A DNA stretch of 40,746 bases. It comes from CAZGRP01 sp964527995 (GTDB taxonomy: Bacteria > Zhuqueibacterota > Zhuqueibacteria > Oceanimicrobiales > CAZGRP01). Positions within the stretch are counted from its first letter, which is position 1, and each line of letters opens with the position of its first letter. Under the pieces are notes generated by a model. It had not been told where the DNA came from. It ran no database searches and saw nothing but the letters and a program-made list of their open reading frames with translations. Of the stretch, positions 1 to 8,007 are shown one piece after another. The DNA lies in NCBI GenBank assembly GCA_964527995.1, contig CAZGRP010000038.1:1-40746 (forward strand), given 5' to 3'. The position numbers and the translations under genes were made by a program.

Positions 1-286
1 AGGACATGTTCTTCTTTTCGAGCACCGGCGAGCTGAAGCCGTTGGTCACGGGGTTTCTGGGCGTGCCGCTGTCTACGGTGTGAGGGGTGTCGTCCTTGTT
101 GACCCACTTCACCGTCGTGCCTACAGGAACCGTCAGGCGGTCCGGGACGAACTCCGAGTTCTGAATCCAGATCTCATTGGCACCGCGTACTTCCGGGGCC
201 AGAGGGTTGTTGTCGCCGCAAGAGAAGAGGGTCATGGCCGCCAGGGTCATGAGGATCGCGGCTGGCAGAAGAATGATGCGTTTCAT
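1..286 (-). CDS. Cupredoxin-like lipoprotein, 3' end cut by window edge
   Basis: The visible part is 95 residues of a secreted copper-protein-like lipoprotein. It opens with a basic/hydrophobic signal (MKRIILLPAAIL) and a lipobox-like LFSC, so it should be lipid-anchored at about residue 23. The mature part reads WIQNSEFVPDRLTVPVGTTV, then KWVNKDDTPHTVDSG. This is the characteristic plastocyanin/azurin-type start, with the first copper-ligand His in PHTV. The Cys/His/Met ligand loop would lie beyond position 1 and cannot be checked. The start ATG overlaps the stop of the upstream glycosyltransferase gene (ATGA), which implies translational coupling and places it last in that operon. Blue-copper electron transfer or copper binding is the family expectation; the partner is unknown. 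Confidence 0.85.
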   Translation of the reverse strand, partial: MKRIILLPAAILMTLAAMTLFSCGDNNPLAPEVRGANEIWIQNSEFVPDRLTVPVGTTVKWVNKDDTPHTVDSGTPRNPVTNGFSSPVLEKKNMS

Positions 287-2391
287 AGCTGCGCTCCGTC
301 CTTGCATCCCAGTTGTTCCAACCTCTGTTGATAGCGGTTCATTATGGTGGGCAGATGGTCATGAGTAAAGAGTTTGATCCGGCGGCGTTCTATCGCGACG
401 CCGCTCCCCAAGTGCCGGGCCAGGCGACGGATCCGGCGCCCGTACGCCGCGAACACCCACTTTTCCAGCCGATCGAACAGCGGACCGCCGAGCAGCTTCT
501 CGGCAAGACGCTGGACGGGGAAGGTCGGGCGAGTCAGGTCACCGATCACCGTGGGGCCGAGGGGTTGTGCCTGAGGCAAGAAGTCGTGAAGCCAACGATT
601 GGCGGCCCAGAACCGTGACAATGTACTATTTCCAGACAAAGGGCGCAAGTGCGCAATTTGATGAGCGACAAAAAAACTTTGCTCCGGCACAGCGGGGGCA
701 TCTGTGCTCTCCACGCAGTTGATACACATCATGCGGCGCTTGCGCAATGCCTTGGTCAGCAGGACGAGACCGACATAAGTGCTCCAGGTCCGCCGGCCGT
801 CGACGATCAGAAAGAGGTCGATGTCGTCGTGCCCGTTGGCGTTTTCGAAAGCCAGGGCGCCCGACAGCGCCACGGCTCGCACAAAGGGGAAGCTGCACAC
901 TCCCTGCAGCAGCCGGCGGTGACGGCGGAGCAGTGCCTGCGCTTTCTTCTGGCGCAAGTGGCGCAGAACGACCAGGTGGTCGCGGCCGGGCAGAAAATAG
1001 TGGCCATCCTGGTGGGCAACCCGACCGCGCCGGACCGCGTCCGCCAGCGTGCGCTGCACCTCAGGCCGCGTCGCCCGGTGGCATACGAGGCTTCGGTGCA
1101 CTTCCTCCAGCGTCAGGGGATAATCAAACAGGTCGGAGAAGGCCAACGTTCGCAGCAGGGCCACCTCGAGGTCGAATGGAAGGGCAGGCTCGGAGTTCGG
1201 TACCGGAGTTCGGTGCCGGCGTTCATGCGGCGGAGTCGGTGGCGGCACTGCCGCGTGAGAATTGGACATTTCCGCGGTCCTGTTGTATGCGGCGATCGTG
1301 GCCGCGGCGGTCTGTTCCCAAAGAAACTCAGAGGCGCGTTGGCGGCCATGATCGACGAGGCGCCGGCGCAGGCCCTCATCGGTCAGGCTGCGGTGCATGA
1401 GAGCGGCCAGTTCTGCCGTATCGTCCGGGGAAAAGAACCTGACAGGAAGCTGCGCCACCTCGGCAGTGGCTCCCGCTGTGGCGCACAGAGCGGGTGTACC
1501 CATTGCCATCGCTTCGAGAATGGGAAAGGCGAATCCCTCATAGCGGGAAGGGCAGATGAAAAGATCGGCCGCTGCGTACAGCGCGGCCAGGTCATCCTCG
1601 GGAACGTATCCAGGCAGGTGGACTCGGCTGCCCAGGTTGTGCTCGATGATTGCTCTCCGAATCGCTGCGAAGTCATTTTCCGGCTGCCCAGCAATGACCA
1701 GATGGTGAGGCAGATGACTCGTGCGAATGAGCCGGGCATAAGCAGCGATCAGGGTCGGCACGTTCTTTCGCCGCTCGAGTGTCCCCACAAAGAGTACGTA
1801 CGGGGCACCGCCGCTGTAGCGGTTCCCTTCCTCTCTCGGGTCGGCGTGCGGCTGCGGCTGAAAAAAGCGTCCGTCGACGCCGGAATAGATGGTGACAGTG
1901 CGGCCGTTGGTCTCCGGAAAGAGCTGGAGCAGGTCCTGTTGGGTGGTGCGGGAGACCGAGATGATGGTGTCGGCGCGGCTGACAGCCTGGCGGATCGCGT
2001 GCTGGAAGGTCCAGCGCCGCACTGGCTCGTAAAGGTGCGGGAAAAGGAAGAAAGTCAGATCGTGAAAGGTCACGACCAGCCGGCAGCCATCCAGGCCTCG
2101 CGGCACAACGTAGTGCGGTGCGTGCCACAGATCCAGGTTCAGCTTCCGGGCATAGCGGGCGGGACAGAGGCTTTCCCATGCCAGTCGGGCGGGTCGCGAG
2201 TAGTTGCGCAGCAGCACCGGATGGAAGTTTGCCGGCAAGTCGCCGAGCAAGCGCAGGTCCCGCTTCTTTAGAAAAAGGAAGTACTCGTTGCGCGGATCTT
2301 CCCTGGCCAGATATCGGATGAGGTTGGTCAGGTAACGACTGGCGCCGGCCAGGCGGCACGGCATTGCTGTCGCGTCAATTCCAATTCGCAT
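283..2391 (-). CDS. GT4-type glycosyltransferase fused to a nucleotidyltransferase-like domain
   Basis: A 702-residue two-part protein. Residues 1-370 are a GT-B glycosyltransferase of the GT4 type: N-terminal MRIGIDATAM, FVGTLERRKN at about 201, and the donor-site EX7E motif (E285...E293 in SRYEGFAFPILE). After a proline-rich linker (about 371-405) comes a segment that looks like a winged helix (about 406-470). It is followed by a polymerase-beta-like minimal nucleotidyltransferase core: SGALAFEN at about 510 and DDIDLFLIVD at 522-531, the hG[GS]...DhD pattern. GT4 enzymes usually have 350-420 residues, so the extra 300 are a real fusion or a merged pair. Substrates are unknown. It sits 57 bp after the UbiA gene and overlaps the cupredoxin gene by 4 bp. 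Confidence 0.85.
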   Translation of the reverse strand: MRIGIDATAMPCRLAGASRYLTNLIRYLAREDPRNEYFLFLKKRDLRLLGDLPANFHPVLLRNYSRPARLAWESLCPARYARKLNLDLWHAPHYVVPRGLDGCRLVVTFHDLTFFLFPHLYEPVRRWTFQHAIRQAVSRADTIISVSRTTQQDLLQLFPETNGRTVTIYSGVDGRFFQPQPHADPREEGNRYSGGAPYVLFVGTLERRKNVPTLIAAYARLIRTSHLPHHLVIAGQPENDFAAIRRAIIEHNLGSRVHLPGYVPEDDLAALYAAADLFICPSRYEGFAFPILEAMAMGTPALCATAGATAEVAQLPVRFFSPDDTAELAALMHRSLTDEGLRRRLVDHGRQRASEFLWEQTAAATIAAYNRTAEMSNSHAAVPPPTPPHERRHRTPVPNSEPALPFDLEVALLRTLAFSDLFDYPLTLEEVHRSLVCHRATRPEVQRTLADAVRRGRVAHQDGHYFLPGRDHLVVLRHLRQKKAQALLRRHRRLLQGVCSFPFVRAVALSGALAFENANGHDDIDLFLIVDGRRTWSTYVGLVLLTKALRKRRMMCINCVESTDAPAVPEQSFFVAHQIAHLRPLSGNSTLSRFWAANRWLHDFLPQAQPLGPTVIGDLTRPTFPVQRLAEKLLGGPLFDRLEKWVFAAYGRRIRRLARHLGSGVAIERRRIKLFTHDHLPTIMNRYQQRLEQLGCKDGAQL

Positions 2392-2448
2392 AACTTTTCT
2401 TGAGATACTCGTTTGCGGATAGAGAGACTGAGGCGCACGCCGATTGAC

Positions 2449-3450
2449 TCATCCAGGCTGGGAGGCCGCCGGTCTCAGGTGGTGGATTTTGCCGAACTTC
2501 TTGTGGGCCCAGAGGCCGATCAGGAAGACAAGAGCCGCGGCCGAAAAGCGCAGATCCGTGGCGCTGGCAAACACAAGTCCCGCCAGCCAGGTTCCGAACG
2601 TGATGAGCTTGCCGTTGCGAACGATCGACTCTGGGTCGGTCGGCCGGCATCGCAAGTGGATCACCGCAACGACGACACCGATCAGTGTCAAGGCGGCGTA
2701 CCAGGGCCGGAAGACAGCAGCCAGAGCTGCGAAGATTCCGGCCGCAACGATCGAGTTCCCCATGGCATACCACCGACTGCGATCGATGCCCAGCAATGCC
2801 ACGGTCGTCCGTTTCGGCGGCCGTGCCTTGCGGTCCGATTCATAGTCCAGATAGTGAAAAAAGATCATGATGCTGATGTAGAGCAGTCCCAGAGCGGTCG
2901 CCGCAAGAAGGACCTGGTAAGGGATCATGCGGACCTCGGCGTAGTAGATGCCAAGAATCAGAGCCACGATTCCGGTAAAGCCGCCCAGCCATTCGCCGAG
3001 AAACGGGCGATAGGCCCATCGGAAGGGTGGCAAAGTGTAGGTGATGCCGCTGAGGTATCCCACGGCGAAGAACAGCAGCAGCCGCCAGTCGGTCCGCGAC
3101 GCCACCATCGATACCGAGACAAACAGGGCGAGCGACGACAGAGCAAAAGTCGTCCACAGGTCGCGTTGGGTCAACAGCCCTGCCTGGAGCACCTTGCTGC
3201 CACCCGACTTTCGGGTCCCCAGCTTGCGCGGGTCGGCGCCGCTTTTCCAATCGTAGATTTCATTCACGATGTGGGTCGGGTAACCCTGGATCACCGCCGC
3301 CACGGCGACGACAAAGACGAACAGCCCCCAGTCCATTTGATGGCCGGTGAGGACGACCAGTGCTCCAGCGACCAGCGAGGCGGTACCCGTCCAGACGAGA
3401 ACCGGCAGAATTCGAAACAGCATGAACAGCCCTTTTAACTTCTGTGCCAT
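2449..3450 (-). CDS. UbiA-family membrane prenyltransferase
   Basis: 333 residues with about eight hydrophobic segments. Two aspartate-rich motifs of the UbiA superfamily are visible: NEIYDWKSGAD (N63, D67) and DYESDRKA (D202, D206). In the family these bind Mg-pyrophosphate of an isoprenyl donor, and the enzyme transfers the prenyl chain to an aromatic or other acceptor in the membrane. The NxxxDxxxGxD form resembles MenA/UbiA types, but the acceptor cannot be told from sequence. The ATG lies 3 bp after the radical SAM stop codon, so the two are almost certainly co-transcribed and probably act in one lipid or quinone-like pathway. Confidence 0.87.
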   Translation of the reverse strand: MAQKLKGLFMLFRILPVLVWTGTASLVAGALVVLTGHQMDWGLFVFVVAVAAVIQGYPTHIVNEIYDWKSGADPRKLGTRKSGGSKVLQAGLLTQRDLWTTFALSSLALFVSVSMVASRTDWRLLLFFAVGYLSGITYTLPPFRWAYRPFLGEWLGGFTGIVALILGIYYAEVRMIPYQVLLAATALGLLYISIMIFFHYLDYESDRKARPPKRTTVALLGIDRSRWYAMGNSIVAAGIFAALAAVFRPWYAALTLIGVVVAVIHLRCRPTDPESIVRNGKLITFGTWLAGLVFASATDLRFSAAALVFLIGLWAHKKFGKIHHLRPAASQPG

Positions 3451-3453
3451 GGC

Positions 3454-4902
3454 TCAGCCAATTCCGTAGTAGGCAACTCGTCGGCGACGGACCAGTTTCA
3501 GCAGGCGGTTTACGGATGCCACGTATCGCCACAGCGGTGGCGTCAGCCGCAACAGCGTGAGGAGGCGGGTCAGAGTGGGAACCCAGGGAATCTGCAGGTC
3601 GGAGATGAAGCAGTAGTGCGGATGGGCAGCTGCTTCGGCCCCAATCATCTCAGCGAGACGCTGCCTGCTAATCTCGGGCGACAGGTAGTAGGTGGGCTGC
3701 AGCAAGTCGGTGCTTTCGTCTATGACGCCCTCCTGCCGGGCGATCTGTTCCATCGCCGTCCCCGGATAGATTCGAATGCCAAGAGTCATGAAAACGGCAT
3801 CGGGCGGCTGGATCGTCCGGTCGATGAAGTGCAGGGTTTCGCGCACGGTTGCCTCATTTTCTCCCGGACCACCGAAAAGGAACACCCACATGGTTGGCAG
3901 TCCGACTTCAGCCACGAATTGCGCCGTCCTTTCGATGCGTTCCACGCCGAATCCCTTGCGCATTCGTTCGAGGACGAGATCGGAAGCGCTCTCGGGAGTG
4001 CAGATGATGCCCTCGAAGCCGGCCTGTCGCATCAGCTGAAACAGCTCCAGGGAAGTAGGCGCCGGGTTGATGCCCATCGTCTGCAGGGGGACGCGCAGGC
4101 GGCGGCGCAGAATCGCCTCACAAATCTCTTTGGCGTGGCTTTCGGGGGCGTTGAAGACGCTGTCGACAAACTCAAAGGAGCGCGGCCTGGCCTCGCGCCA
4201 TAGGACCGCCATCTCTTCGGCGACGTCCTCTGGGTTGCGCATGCGGTGCCGCTGCCCTTCCAGGATTCCGTAGACGCAGTAGATGCACTGGAACTTGCAG
4301 CCGCGTTTGGTTTGAATCGGCATCGGCGCCCCCCAGCGGCTGTAGCGGTCGAAGTCGATCCACTCATGGGGTCTCGGAGGAGGAAGGAGATGGACGTTCG
4401 CCTCGCGGTGGATCTGCGCTCGAACAACCCGGCCGCCGGTGTGGCGGACGAGACCCGGCACCTGCGACAGCGGCTCTTGCCCTTCCAGGGCCTCCAGGAG
4501 CGAGACCAGCGGCGATTCTCCGTCTCCGGCGATGCCGAAGTCCGCCTCCAGATAGGCCAGCACCCGTTCGGGGTCGATGTTGAAAGCCGGTCCGCCAACG
4601 ATGATGGGAGCAGCGCTGGCCTGGCGACAGGTTCGCACACAATCGCGGGCAAAGCCGAGGTAGAAATGGGGGTGCATCATGTCGGCGTTGTCGATGTTGC
4701 GCACCGACAGCCCGACGGCGTCTGGAGCAAAGGAACGCAGCCCCCGCTGCAGATCCGGCAACGGGTTTCGCGAGAAGCACAGATCGAGCACCTGCACGGT
4801 GTGCCCTCGGAGTCGCAGCGACGACGCGATGCAGCAAACCCCGATCGGCACGAGCGGGTAAGGCCGTTTCTCCTGGTTCGTGTTGACCAAGAGGACGCGC
4901 AC
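3454..4902 (-). CDS. Radical SAM enzyme with B12-binding-like N-terminus
   Basis: 482 residues. Residues 1-150 have the Rossmann-like layout of cobalamin-binding domains (MRVLLVNTNQ...; IIVGGPAFNIDPE; DFGIAGDGE), without a DxHxxG base-on motif. The radical SAM core follows, with the 4Fe-4S motif C202-x3-C206-xx-C209 (RGCKFQCIYC) and later FGGPGE and IYPGT motifs. This is the B12-radical SAM architecture of enzymes such as BchE and HpnJ, which act on unactivated carbons; the substrate here is unknown. It starts with GTG at 4902, preceded at a good distance by GGAG. It is the first gene of a four-gene operon with UbiA, glycosyltransferase and cupredoxin. No convincing promoter was found in 4903-5115. 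Confidence 0.87.
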   Translation of the reverse strand: MRVLLVNTNQEKRPYPLVPIGVCCIASSLRLRGHTVQVLDLCFSRNPLPDLQRGLRSFAPDAVGLSVRNIDNADMMHPHFYLGFARDCVRTCRQASAAPIIVGGPAFNIDPERVLAYLEADFGIAGDGESPLVSLLEALEGQEPLSQVPGLVRHTGGRVVRAQIHREANVHLLPPPRPHEWIDFDRYSRWGAPMPIQTKRGCKFQCIYCVYGILEGQRHRMRNPEDVAEEMAVLWREARPRSFEFVDSVFNAPESHAKEICEAILRRRLRVPLQTMGINPAPTSLELFQLMRQAGFEGIICTPESASDLVLERMRKGFGVERIERTAQFVAEVGLPTMWVFLFGGPGENEATVRETLHFIDRTIQPPDAVFMTLGIRIYPGTAMEQIARQEGVIDESTDLLQPTYYLSPEISRQRLAEMIGAEAAAHPHYCFISDLQIPWVPTLTRLLTLLRLTPPLWRYVASVNRLLKLVRRRRVAYYGIG

Positions 4903-5115
4903 GAGTCACTCCAGTGAATAGGGATTGCGGGTCGGGGCCGGGTGTGCCGGCGCTGTGGCTTATTGGCAAGCTTTCCAGAAGTATCGCAAGTATGAAAACT
5001 GCGGAGGGGAGAAGAGTATTCCGCATTTCGCTCGGCGCCGGGCCGGCAGCGAGCGATCCAGGACAGATTGCAGGAAGATAAGGCAATTCGGTAGTGGGAC
5101 AGGATGCGCCGGCGC

Positions 5116-6531
5116 CTAACGTGGCATGTCGTCGCGCATGGTGACGATGCCGGCATCGAGGATCTCGACGACCTCTCGGGCGTTGGAGCCGTCTTCGGGA
5201 AAGTTCGCCAGAGTGATCTTGCAGCCGAGGTTCTCGTTGAGTTCAAAGAGGTAGGTGCGAATGCGTTCCGCCACGATTCGGGCAATGCCCATCGGCGTGT
5301 TCGGCAGGATAAGCACGAGCTGGTCGCCTCTGCGTGCCGTGGCCAGATCCCCGGGACGCACACATCGCTTCAGAATTCTCGAAACACTCCCCATCAAACG
5401 CAACATGGCCTGCTGCGCCATCTTTTTGGAGAGCGTCCTCAGCCCAGTCAGCTCGAGCGCTACCAGAGTGATGTTTTGATTTTCTTCCTCGGCGCGAAGG
5501 ACCAACTGCTCCAGGCGTTGCTCCAGCGACTCCTCCTCGACCACGGGAATGCCCAGACGCTGGACGATGTAGGTTAGCAGGGTATTCTCTTCAGGTAGCT
5601 GGGTGCACGGGGACGCAGGGGACTCTGCAGGTCGCTCTGCGCCAGCGCCGTAGAGATCCTGAAGGCGGCGCAGGCTGTCGGAGCGCAACCGGTAGGAATA
5701 CACAGACTGTTTGATGGCCTCGTCGACGTCGAAAATGTGATCGCAGGCCATGCACCGGCAGGTGACCACAGGTTCGACGAATGATCGCCCGCAGACGTTG
5801 CAGCGATAGCCACTGGTTTTCGCCAGGGTGCTCTGAGAGATTTCCGGCGATTCGCAGCTCGGGCAGACTTCGCGGAAATTTAGGTCATGGTGGCCGCAGG
5901 ACGGGCAAAGGTGGATGGAGTCGAAGAAGACGCGCTCGAGAACGTGCTGGTCTGCGAGCTTTTCCAATTCTTCAACCTCGTCGCCGACGTTCTGCGGCTG
6001 GAAGATCTGTGCAGCCTCCGGGTACTCGAAGCCGAGCCTGGCCCTGCGGTTGGTTTTGGGGATCAGTGCCTGAACATGGCGTTCGACCATTTGCTGCAAC
6101 AGGTCGTTGGCGCGGCTCGGTGGCTGTTCGCCGGCCTGGCGGCGGCTGGACGCATCGCAGAACCTCAGGATGTTCCGTACCCGATAGGTCAGTTCCTGGC
6201 GCTCGAAGGGCTTGGTGAGGTACTCCAGGGCGCCAAGGCGGAGACCTTGGAGCTTGTCATCGAAGTCGTGCCGGGCGGTCAGAATGACGACAGGGAGATG
6301 GGAGGTGCGGTCGTCCGCTTTGAGTCGGCGCACCACTTCGTACCCTTCCATGTCGGGTAGGATGAGATCGAGTAGAAGGAGGCTCGGTTGCTCCCTCGCC
6401 GCCATGTGCAGAGCTTCGCGGCCGTCTCGGGCGATGAGGGCCCTGTAGCCTTCCTTCTCGAGGATGGCTTTGAGAAGATCGGCCGTAGGAGCATCATCTT
6501 CGACAATGAGAATGGTGTCGCAGTTCATCAT
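5116..6531 (-). CDS. Response regulator with zinc-cluster (TackOD1-like) and degenerate GGDEF domain
   Basis: 471 residues in three parts. Residues 5-120 form a receiver: acidic pair E11/D12, phospho-acceptor D55, K107. Residues 200-270 hold nine cysteines, mostly as CxxC pairs (CPSC at 209, CPSC at 223, CNVC at 244, then C258, C260, C263). This spacing resembles the TackOD1 output domain first described from thaumarchaeal regulators. Residues 340-471 look like a GGDEF fold (LVALELTGLRTLSKK..., ILPNTPMG), but the signature is RRGDQ, so cyclase activity is doubtful. The gene follows the histidine kinase by 16 bp and is the likely phosphorelay partner. Another ATG lies one codon downstream of the first. 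Confidence 0.82.
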   Translation of the reverse strand: MMNCDTILIVEDDAPTADLLKAILEKEGYRALIARDGREALHMAAREQPSLLLLDLILPDMEGYEVVRRLKADDRTSHLPVVILTARHDFDDKLQGLRLGALEYLTKPFERQELTYRVRNILRFCDASSRRQAGEQPPSRANDLLQQMVERHVQALIPKTNRRARLGFEYPEAAQIFQPQNVGDEVEELEKLADQHVLERVFFDSIHLCPSCGHHDLNFREVCPSCESPEISQSTLAKTSGYRCNVCGRSFVEPVVTCRCMACDHIFDVDEAIKQSVYSYRLRSDSLRRLQDLYGAGAERPAESPASPCTQLPEENTLLTYIVQRLGIPVVEEESLEQRLEQLVLRAEEENQNITLVALELTGLRTLSKKMAQQAMLRLMGSVSRILKRCVRPGDLATARRGDQLVLILPNTPMGIARIVAERIRTYLFELNENLGCKITLANFPEDGSNAREVVEILDAGIVTMRDDMPR

Positions 6532-6547
6532 GCATCGACTGATGGCG

Positions 6548-7726
6548 TCACGGCGAGGGCACCGCTGGGGTCGGTTCGGGTGTTATCTCGCTCTGGTTTG
6601 CTGCGTGTGTTCCGTTCTTCGCCACCGTGCGCGGTTCTTCACACTCGACTACAACTCCCTTCTTGGGCAAGACGAACCGGACGCGGAACCACTCGCCGTA
6701 CTTCGATTCGGCCCAGATTTGTCCTCCGTGCACTTCGATAATCCACTTGGTGTTGAACAGGCCGAGCCCGGCGCCACGGGCAGTCTCGGTGTCAGGGTCG
6801 GCAGCGCGTGTAAACTTCTCGAAGATCTTGCCAAGCTGGTTCTCCGGCACGCCGGTGCCCTCGTTGGTAATGGAGATGTGCACCTGGTCCGATTCTTCGC
6901 AAAGCTCCAAAATGATTTCCGTACCCTCTTTGCCATACTTGATGGCATTGCTCAGCAGGTTCACAAAGACGATTTTCAGCAGCTCGCGGTCGGCAACCAT
7001 CTCCACCCGAGGGGGCTTGCCTTCCGGCCTCTTGACGAGCCGCATTTCCCGCCGCGCCATTTGATCCTGCATCTCAACAGCCACCGGTTCGACCACTTCG
7101 CTGAGGAGATCCACAGGTGTTTGAGTCAAACGAAGGTCGCCGCACTCGATCTTGGCCAAGTCCAGGTAGTTACGAACCATGGCGATCAGTTCTCTTGAAA
7201 CGCGCGTGATGATCCCGATGGCGTTCTCTTGCTCTGCGTTCAGAGACCCGAGCATGCCCTCTTGCAACAATTCGGCGAAGCCAAGAATCGAGATCAGCGG
7301 GCTGCGCAGCTCATGGGAAACGAACCCAAGCATGTTCAAATAGTGGCGATTCAGGGCTTCCAGCTTTTGATTCGCCTCACGAAGCTCCCGGGTGACTCGC
7401 TGGAGATCTTGATGACTCGTGCGCAGTTGCTCGTAGACATCGGCCTTCTCTTTGAGGCCGACGGCCTGCGTCGCGAACATGAGCAACGAGCGAATCTTTT
7501 CTTTCTCGTATAGGTCCGCCGGCCGTCTCTGCTCGGCCAGGTCAGTGCCAGGGATCTCCTCGAAGCGCAAGACGTACTCTTCGAGGATGCGGTCGACCAA
7601 CTCGTCACGGGTGGTGGTGCGCTCGATCAAGTCGAGACTGACGTTGTAAAGACGGCAGAGCTCTTCGAGGCGAGTCTGCAGGAGTTCTTTCTCTGTCACT
7701 TTCTTGACTCGTTCGTTCGTCGTCAT
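6548..7726 (-). CDS. Soluble sensor histidine kinase
   Basis: 392 residues from the chosen ATG (MTTNERVKKV), which has GGAG 7 bp upstream; a start 33 bp earlier is possible but lacks this. No transmembrane segment is seen. The N-terminal 120 residues are helical and charged, probably coiled-coil. The HisKA H-box is GFVSHELRSP (His about 138). The ATP-binding domain has NLLSNAIKYG, NEGTGVP and GAGLGLFNTK. A cytoplasmic kinase must sense an internal signal or partner protein. It is immediately followed by the receiver/zinc-cluster protein, so the two form a two-component pair. It is separated by 281 bp from the next kinase gene upstream. Confidence 0.9.
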   Translation of the reverse strand: MTTNERVKKVTEKELLQTRLEELCRLYNVSLDLIERTTTRDELVDRILEEYVLRFEEIPGTDLAEQRRPADLYEKEKIRSLLMFATQAVGLKEKADVYEQLRTSHQDLQRVTRELREANQKLEALNRHYLNMLGFVSHELRSPLISILGFAELLQEGMLGSLNAEQENAIGIITRVSRELIAMVRNYLDLAKIECGDLRLTQTPVDLLSEVVEPVAVEMQDQMARREMRLVKRPEGKPPRVEMVADRELLKIVFVNLLSNAIKYGKEGTEIILELCEESDQVHISITNEGTGVPENQLGKIFEKFTRAADPDTETARGAGLGLFNTKWIIEVHGGQIWAESKYGEWFRVRFVLPKKGVVVECEEPRTVAKNGTHAANQSEITPEPTPAVPSP

Positions 7727-7885
7727 GATGGATCTCCGTCCAATGCTGGGAAACCTCACTGGCTGCTCTTTCGATGTAGGGATCTCGCGGGCAGGCGCAC
7801 CGGCCGATCTTTACGGCGTGCAGGCTGCAGGACCTCCCCGAAGATGCGGCGAGTCCTTTCCATTTTTCAATATCGGCGAAACAGA

Positions 7886-7897
7886 GTACAACTGTAC
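7886..7897. repeat. Short perfect dyad upstream of kinase gene
   Basis: GTACA-AC-TGTAC lies about 160 bp upstream of the kinase start at 7726, in the 281-bp spacer between the two histidine kinase genes. It could be a repressor operator, but no promoter elements with good spacing are seen beside it. Function not shown. Confidence 0.25.
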
Positions 7898-8007
7898 GTG
7901 ACCCTCTGCCCCCAGACTGTCACGGCCGTGGGGATCAGCGGCTGTGGACTGCTGCAGCGCCGTGCTCCCGACTGCGCGGCCAGCCTCTGCTGCTGGGGGC
8001 TCGACTT

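Noticed and set aside
649..2271. Long plus-strand open frame (540 codons)
   Set aside because: It is fully antisense to the glycosyltransferase gene, has no family motif or ribosome-binding site, and reflects high GC codon use.
4903..5115. Promoter for the radical SAM operon
   Set aside because: The best match (CTGTCC-17-TATCTT, -10 at 5080-5075) has too weak a -35 and would leave a leader of about 170 bp.
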